From: a virus
DNA: 32,301 nt
Reading direction: 5' to 3' (one strand)
Virus record (IMG/VR): IMGVR_UViG_3300021960_000307
Coordinates: 1 to 32,301 of that record
The notes under the pieces are model-generated. The model searched no databases. It had not been told where the DNA came from and worked only from the letters and a program-made list of their open reading frames with translations. Positions within the stretch are counted from its first letter, which is position 1, and each line of letters opens with the position of its first letter. The position numbers and the translations under genes were made by a program. This document shows positions 28,441 through 32,301 of the stretch, one piece after another.

Positions 28441-28619
28441 TGAGGATGAGTAACATGGACTACGTATTACCTATCAATGACTACAGCATTGACCTACAGA
28501 AAGAGATAGACGATGCAGAATGGCTTGGCGAGTTTGATCGTGCAGACAACGTGAAGCGTGAGCTAGATGATGTCAAGCGTATGATTGACAACGGTGAACT
28601 TTACTACCCTATGTTCTAA
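28437..28619 (+). CDS. Small acidic helical protein, 60 aa
   Basis: Overlaps the 45-aa gene by four bases; SD AAGGAG lies within that gene's 3' end. MDYVLPINDYSIDLQKEIDDAEWLGEFDRADNVKRELDDVKRMIDNGELYYPMF resembles small UvrB/UvrC-motif-like helical hairpins (EF..AD.VK.ELD..K), a pattern seen in protein-interaction helices. The resemblance is weak. Role unknown. Several in-frame ATGs occur at the start (codons 1, 2, 4 and 7). Confidence 0.55.
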   Translation: MMRMSNMDYVLPINDYSIDLQKEIDDAEWLGEFDRADNVKRELDDVKRMIDNGELYYPMF

Positions 28620-28632
28620 AGGAGAAGAGACA

Positions 28633-28971
28633 ATGATTATTGAAGACCAAACAGTAGAAGTAAAAGTGTGGGATCATAACGATGCGGTGATCTTTGTGTA
28701 TGAAAGTGTATACGAGAAGACAGGTGAAGTACATGAGTCAGGCCATGATGTGTGGCGCAGCTACAAGCAAGTAGTCACAGCTATACCAGTAGACTTTACT
28801 TATGATGAGAATTTATCTGATGATGATAAGCTACAGAAGGTACGCAATGCAGCAGATGCATTAAGCCAACTGTACTCCCACGCAGGAGACTACGAGATGG
28901 GTGTATCATACTACATCAACCACGATCAATACATCAACCCAGAAGACCCTGACCTGCCATACGTAAGCTAG
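28633..28971 (+). CDS. Unknown protein with C-terminal PEDPDLPYV, 112 aa
   Basis: Start at 28633 (MIIEDQTVEVKVWDHNDAVIF), with AAAGGAGAAGAGACA upstream; the longer frame from 28585 lies inside the previous gene. Beta-rich N-terminal half (VEVKVWDHNDAVIFVYESVY), then acidic DYTYDENLSDDDKLQK-like region and helix VRNAADALSQLYSHAG. It ends in NPEDPDLPYVS, coded by the 29-base exact repeat shared with the 111-aa gene. No family recognised. Confidence 0.6.
   Translation: MIIEDQTVEVKVWDHNDAVIFVYESVYEKTGEVHESGHDVWRSYKQVVTAIPVDFTYDENLSDDDKLQKVRNAADALSQLYSHAGDYEMGVSYYINHDQYINPEDPDLPYVS
28937..28965. repeat. 29-base exact repeat, copy 2
   Basis: Identical to 27688-27716, same strand and same reading frame (PEDPDLPYV), here two codons before the stop of the 112-aa gene. 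Confidence 0.8.
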
Positions 28972-28972
28972 T

Positions 28973-29071
28973 ATGGTAGCAGGTTCACAAATAGTAATAC
29001 CCTTCCTCATAGCCTATGTAGGTGGGTTCATCTACTTCATGTGGAAGGGTATAGACGATGATGATACGTAA
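28973..29071 (+). CDS. Single-pass membrane micro-protein, 32 aa
   Basis: ATG at 28973, TAA at 29069-29071. A hydrophobic helix IVIPFLIAYVGGFIYFMW is followed by the acidic tail KGIDDDDT. The frame exactly fills the gap between two genes and overlaps the next gene by 14 bases. The SD is weak, so it probably relies on coupling to the upstream stop two bases away. A clean membrane segment plus a charged tail makes chance unlikely. Confidence 0.5.
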   Translation: MVAGSQIVIPFLIAYVGGFIYFMWKGIDDDDT

Positions 29072-29273
29072 GTATATCAAACGAGTGCTCACTGCCTTCA
29101 GTGTACTAATCAATGTACTTGTAGGCGGTAGCAACAATCAAACGTTCAGCGCCAGGAATTGGCAATGGAGGAGAGACAATAGGCTTAACATCGTGTGGTT
29201 TATTGATACTGTAATAGGGAAAGGACACTGTTCAGAATGCTGGGTATACTGGAAGACAAGAAAGAAATGGTGA
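29058..29273 (+). CDS. Small phage protein of the ARNWxWRRxNRxN family, 71 aa
   Basis: MMIRKYIKRVLTAFSVLINVLVGG is a basic start followed by a hydrophobic stretch, then SNNQTFSARNWQWRRDNRLNIVWFIDTVIGKGHCSECWVYW and a basic tail KTRKKW. I recognise this layout (SNQTFSARNW...R.G..N.V..ID......HC...W.YW) as a small family widespread in phages and prophages, with no function known to me. It is probably membrane-associated through its N-terminal helix. It overlaps the tyrosine recombinase gene by seven bases. Confidence 0.7.
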   Translation: MMIRKYIKRVLTAFSVLINVLVGGSNNQTFSARNWQWRRDNRLNIVWFIDTVIGKGHCSECWVYWKTRKKW

Positions 29274-30166
29274 AGAAACCTACAGAAGACTCACGGCTTA
29301 GTACCTTGATTGACTACTACCTCGACAGTAAGTCTTACCGCAACCTGTCACCTACGTCACAGAAGGAGTACTCACTTAACTTAAAGGTAGTACGTAGAGA
29401 TCTAGGTGGTGTTCTACTTAGGAACATGTCTACCACACAGGTAGAAGCTGCGTATGATGAGTGGATCAAGAACGGTATACCTAGAGCTAACAAGCTTGCG
29501 GCTATACTTTCCATTGTACTTAACAAAGCTATAGGTCTAGGCATACGTATCGTCAATCCAGTACCGCACATGGATCGTGTACCTAACCCACCTCGCAAGG
29601 TTACGTGGGAGCCTGAGCAAGTCAAGGCTTTCCTGCTTACAGCTTACAGTGAGTGGACAGGATACTCTATTGGGTTGATCGTACACATGGCATACGAGTG
29701 GGGCCAGCGTGTAGGTGACATGCGTTTACTTACATGGGATGCATTGGATCTAGACAACAGCCGAATGGACTTAACGCAGAGCAAGCGAGGTGCAGACGTA
29801 CACTTACCTATCAGTGATGGGCTTAGGAGTATTCTTGTAGAGCAGAAAGAAAGGTTTGGCTTTCAGGAATACGTAGCACCCCGAACAAAGAAGATCAACA
29901 ATGTGCATAGCCCTTACGCTAAGGCTAAGCTACACATGTATGTTAATCAGATCAAAGAACAGGCAGGTCTACCTAAAGAGTTAACCGCTATGGACATGCG
30001 CCGTACAGCTATCACTGAGATGGTTGAGGCAGGGGTTGACATCACACAGATTAAACAGGTGAGTGGACACGCTAACATCCAGAGCCTTACGCCTTACATC
30101 AAGCACACCTTTACTGGTGCATCAGAAGCACTAGCCCAGCGCAGTGCATTCAAGGAGAAAGAATGA
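29267..30166 (+). CDS. int: Tyrosine recombinase / integrase, 299 aa
   Basis: Start taken at 29267 (MVKKPTEDSRLS); an in-frame ATG at 29237 is the alternative (309 aa). N-terminal core-binding helices (STLIDYYLDSKSYRNLSPTSQKEY) precede the catalytic domain: R148 in EWGQRVGDM, K173 in LTQSKRGADVHLPI, R245 in AMDMRRTA, H268 in VSGHANI and nucleophile Y277 in TPYIKHT. The usual His of the H-x-x-R box is Met (M242), the one departure from the catalytic set. It would join or resolve DNA at a core site. It could integrate the phage as a temperate element or resolve replication products. No attP is recognisable. ATGA overlap links it to the primase. Confidence 0.85.
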   Translation: MVKKPTEDSRLSTLIDYYLDSKSYRNLSPTSQKEYSLNLKVVRRDLGGVLLRNMSTTQVEAAYDEWIKNGIPRANKLAAILSIVLNKAIGLGIRIVNPVPHMDRVPNPPRKVTWEPEQVKAFLLTAYSEWTGYSIGLIVHMAYEWGQRVGDMRLLTWDALDLDNSRMDLTQSKRGADVHLPISDGLRSILVEQKERFGFQEYVAPRTKKINNVHSPYAKAKLHMYVNQIKEQAGLPKELTAMDMRRTAITEMVEAGVDITQIKQVSGHANIQSLTPYIKHTFTGASEALAQRSAFKEKE

Positions 30167-30990
30167 CTATCTGGCAGCAACACAGGCAGTACGCAGAAGA
30201 AATGGCAATGAACGGGCCGCATCGTGGTGACTGTCCGTTTTGCAACAGCAAGAATACCTTTACTGCATCAATGGAGATGGGTGTCTTGAAGTATAACTGC
30301 TTCAAGTTAGCCTGTGATGTTGGCGGTAGGTTCGACACAGACATGACACGAGCAGAGTTGGAGAGTTACTTCGTGAAACCTTTACTAGAATCATCCAGTG
30401 ATAACAAAGAGTTACAGCCCTTTGTTTATCCAGAACACATCACTACAGAGGGCAACGCTACCATGCGTAGGTTCAAGCAGCGGTGGCCTGTCTTAGCTGG
30501 TGAGTCACTAATGTATGACGTTAAAGATAAACGTGCGGTGTTTCCTATCGTACACAATGGTACTGTTGTTGATGCTATTGGACGTGCTCTTGATGGTGCT
30601 ATACCAAAGTGGTACAGATATAGCGGTAGTGCAGACTATTATGTACGCTCTATGTCTGAACGTAACAGTGTATACGTTGTGGTAGAGGATGTCATTAGTG
30701 CTATCACGGTAGCTAAGAAGCTACCCAATTCGGCTGGGTTTGCTATACTTGGGACTAGCTTGACAGATAAACACTTAGAGTATATACAAGACAACGCAAC
30801 AAAAGTTATCGTTGCGCTTGACCCTGATGCCTTACAGAAGACGTTGAGCTACAAGAAAGAGATAGAGATGTGGACAGGTCTACCTAGCTATGCGTTGTAC
30901 TTACAGGATGACTTGAAGTACGAGAGGCCTGAGGACTTAGATGAACTGAGGAAGCTGGCCTATGAAGAACAAGACAAACCCTATGGCTAA
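30163..30990 (+). CDS. DNA primase, T7 gp4 primase-part-like, 275 aa
   Basis: N-terminal zinc-binding domain with C24, C27 (CPFCNSKNTF), C46 and C51 (YNCFKLACDVGG). A RNA polymerase/TOPRIM part follows, with catalytic E175 in YVVVEDVISAITVAK and the DxD D220/D222 in KVIVALDPDAL. GTSLTDKHLEYI lies between them. There is no helicase domain after residue 275, so it corresponds to the primase half of T7 gp4; a helicase would be separate. It synthesises short RNA primers for lagging-strand replication. It is coupled by ATGA to the recombinase gene. Confidence 0.82.
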   Translation: MTIWQQHRQYAEEMAMNGPHRGDCPFCNSKNTFTASMEMGVLKYNCFKLACDVGGRFDTDMTRAELESYFVKPLLESSSDNKELQPFVYPEHITTEGNATMRRFKQRWPVLAGESLMYDVKDKRAVFPIVHNGTVVDAIGRALDGAIPKWYRYSGSADYYVRSMSERNSVYVVVEDVISAITVAKKLPNSAGFAILGTSLTDKHLEYIQDNATKVIVALDPDALQKTLSYKKEIEMWTGLPSYALYLQDDLKYERPEDLDELRKLAYEEQDKPYG

Positions 30991-31108
30991 AGATTTAAGA
31001 CAGCCTAAGTATAAACCCCAGGTTATACCTGATAAAAAGAAACCTAAGCCACTACGTAAAGAGAAACACAAAGGAGATACTAATGCTGGATACAATGACA
31101 GAGACTAA
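30983..31108 (+). CDS. Possible basic micro-protein, 41 aa
   Basis: ATG at 30983 (an upstream in-frame ATG at 30962 adds seven residues). It reads MAKDLRQPKYKPQVIPDKKK then PKPLRKEKHKG and DTNAGYNDRD. Lys/Pro-rich, basic and probably disordered. It overlaps the primase end by eight bases and the next gene by 26 bases. SD is weak. Similar short Lys-rich peptides follow replication genes in marine phages, which is why I list it. Confidence 0.4.
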   Translation: MAKDLRQPKYKPQVIPDKKKPKPLRKEKHKGDTNAGYNDRD

Positions 31109-31601
31109 GGTGTGCATTGAGTGCGGTACTGAACTCATTCTAGGTGAGAACTGGACAGAAGCACGAAAGGATCAAGGTAAATACTTATGTAAGAAGTGTT
31201 GGCATTCTCGTGACATGTATGTCGATGGTAAGTATATCTCAAAGAGTCATCCCTTATTTAAGGCAGGTAAGTACAAGTCGTTTGGTGACGCAGCGTTTGC
31301 ATCACTACAGAAAGACGTACAGATCAAGCAGGGATACGTGTATGCTATCCGCAATGCTGCATGGCCTGAGTGGATTAAGATAGGTAAAGCTATTGATGCA
31401 GAGGATAGACTCAATGGATATCAGACAAGCTCACCTATGCGTGACTATGAGTTGATCCATGCAGTTTACTTTGATGATCGTAACAAGGCTGAGCGTGACG
31501 CACACAAGGTAGCTGAACGTAAGGGTGATCGACAGGGTGAGTGGTTTAAGATAACAGAAGAGCAAGCACTAGAAGTATTACAGGAGTTGACACTTGATTA
31601 A
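31083..31601 (+). CDS. Zinc-ribbon plus T5orf172 (GIY-YIG-like) protein, 172 aa
   Basis: AAAGGAGATACTA precedes the ATG. Residues 11-39 carry C11-x2-C14 ... C36-x2-C39, a zinc ribbon (CIECGTEL, CKKCW). Residues 83-165 form the T5orf172 domain of the GIY-YIG nuclease superfamily: GYVYAIRN, EWIKIGKA (the second YIG-like turn), R109 in DRLNGYQTSSP, E137 in NKAERDAH, GEWF at 152-155. Such proteins are thought to be DNA nucleases, but activity is shown for few. It may be a free-standing endonuclease or a homing-derived element. It lies between primase and ThyX genes. Confidence 0.8.
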   Translation: MLDTMTETKVCIECGTELILGENWTEARKDQGKYLCKKCWHSRDMYVDGKYISKSHPLFKAGKYKSFGDAAFASLQKDVQIKQGYVYAIRNAAWPEWIKIGKAIDAEDRLNGYQTSSPMRDYELIHAVYFDDRNKAERDAHKVAERKGDRQGEWFKITEEQALEVLQELTLD

Positions 31602-32250
31602 TGCAACATACATAGACCACATGGGTACTGACCTGTCTGTAGTTAATGCTGCTCGTGTATCCTTTGGTAAGCAGAGTAAGATGGATACTAGTGACGTGTG
31701 GGGTCCACCTAAGTTGAAAGACAAGGACGCTAAGCTGATCCGTTATCTTGCAGAGCACAAACACATCAGCCCTTTTGGGCATTGCTTTGCCAGCTTTCAC
31801 ATCAAGGCACCAGTCTTTGTAGCTAGACAGCTAGTCAAGCATAAGTTCCTGCGTTGGAATGAGATCAGCCGTAGGTATGTTGACAGTGAGCCTGAGTTTT
31901 ACGTACCTGATACATATCGTGGGCGTAGTCTTGATAAAAAGCAAGGCAGTGCGGGTAAAGTAACTGTATCGGACAACGGGTTTAATGAAATTGCAATGAC
32001 TGAGTATGAGTACCTACTAGACTTAGGTGTATGCCCAGAGCAAGCCCGTATGGTGCTGCCACAGAGCATGATGACTGAGTGGTACTGGTCAGGTAGCTTA
32101 GATGCATTTGCTGATATGTGTAACTTACGTTGTAAGTCTGATACACAGTATGAAACACAGTTAGTAGCTTGGAGTATTTATTATGAGATGAAGGATTTGT
32201 TTCCTGTATCTTGGATGGCATTGACAGAGGAGATTGCTAATGAGAGGTAA
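31594..32250 (+). CDS. thyX: Flavin-dependent thymidylate synthase ThyX, 218 aa
   Basis: TTG start at 31594 with AGGAG seven bases upstream, overlapping the previous stop by eight bases. HISPFGHCFASFHIKAPVFVARQL leads to K82-H83-K84-x7-S92 (KHKFLRWNEIS), the ThyX motif normally RHR-x7-S; both flanking Arg are Lys here. SRRYVDSEPEFY and ARMVLPQSMMTEWYWSGSLDAF carry the remaining substrate-binding residues. It makes dTMP from dUMP using methylene-THF and FADH2, supplying nucleotides for phage replication. KHK-type variants exist in phages, so activity is likely. Confidence 0.88.
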   Translation: MINATYIDHMGTDLSVVNAARVSFGKQSKMDTSDVWGPPKLKDKDAKLIRYLAEHKHISPFGHCFASFHIKAPVFVARQLVKHKFLRWNEISRRYVDSEPEFYVPDTYRGRSLDKKQGSAGKVTVSDNGFNEIAMTEYEYLLDLGVCPEQARMVLPQSMMTEWYWSGSLDAFADMCNLRCKSDTQYETQLVAWSIYYEMKDLFPVSWMALTEEIANER

Positions 32251-32301
32251 CATTAATGGTGCAATCAAGGCGTCAGCTATTGTAGCGTTACTGATAGCTG
32301 C
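32240..32301 (+). CDS. Start of a small membrane protein, truncated by window edge
   Basis: ATG at 32240 inside the end of thyX, with AGGAG about eight bases upstream. The 20 readable residues (MRGNINGAIKASAIVALLIA) form a short polar start followed by a hydrophobic helix. Only the N-terminus is inside the window, so size and family are unknown. Confidence 0.45.
   Translation, partial: MRGNINGAIKASAIVALLIA

Overview
The window reads as a fragment of an uncultured marine, short-tailed (podovirus-like) double-stranded DNA phage, most likely infecting an alphaproteobacterium. Direct support is a leftward terminase - portal - scaffold - major capsid - tail adaptor - tail fibre module in canonical order, very tight gene packing with ATGA overlaps, many small lysine-rich proteins typical of marine metagenomic phages, and a rightward module with primase, flavin-dependent thymidylate synthase and an orphan cytosine methyltransferase. 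There are no rRNA, tRNA, CRISPR or IS elements. No DNA or RNA polymerase gene lies inside the window. Host and morphology are inferences from protein families, not proven here.

Layout. Positions 1-23080 (minus strand, read right to left) hold the virion module: small unknown and basic proteins (23080-20494, including a 46-aa DUF1127-like protein), a probable small terminase, a conserved 157-aa protein, large terminase, portal, a 65-aa linker gene, a 1072-aa virion protein, scaffold, a separate strong promoter with a structured leader, major capsid protein, two small head proteins, two tail-adaptor/nozzle proteins, a 1483-aa repeat-rich fibre, a 322-aa repeat fibre and three further genes, the last a truncated membrane protein. 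Positions 23081-23961 are an AT-rich divergent control region full of short direct and inverted repeats, with one convincing leftward sigma70-type promoter. Positions 23962-32301 (plus strand) hold the takeover/replication module: small unknown genes, about 600 bases of apparently noncoding but hairpin-rich sequence, a DGHAW-motif protein, a DNA C5-methyltransferase behind a structured leader, a run of tiny genes (several membrane-bound), a tyrosine recombinase translationally coupled to a T7-gp4-like primase, a GIY-YIG-family (T5orf172) protein, ThyX and the start of another membrane protein.

Most unusual signals. (1) Several transcription units begin with a leader that can form a 10-13 bp stem. 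The clearest is in front of the methyltransferase (26272-26365). (2) The DUF1127-like gene has its ribosome-binding site locked in a perfect 9-bp hairpin whose 5' arm overlaps a candidate extended -10 promoter. This resembles the T4 arrangement in which read-through RNA is silent but the local promoter makes translatable RNA. (3) The noncoding block 24196-24793 may be a structured phage RNA. (4) A 29-base exact repeat joins two otherwise different small genes and encodes the same PEDPDLPYV peptide.

Several start codons were moved from the longest reading frame to one with a clear Shine-Dalgarno (SD) site: 270-aa protein, major capsid protein, methyltransferase, the 77-, 74- and 112-aa proteins. 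Family names are from recognition of motifs only; no database search was possible.
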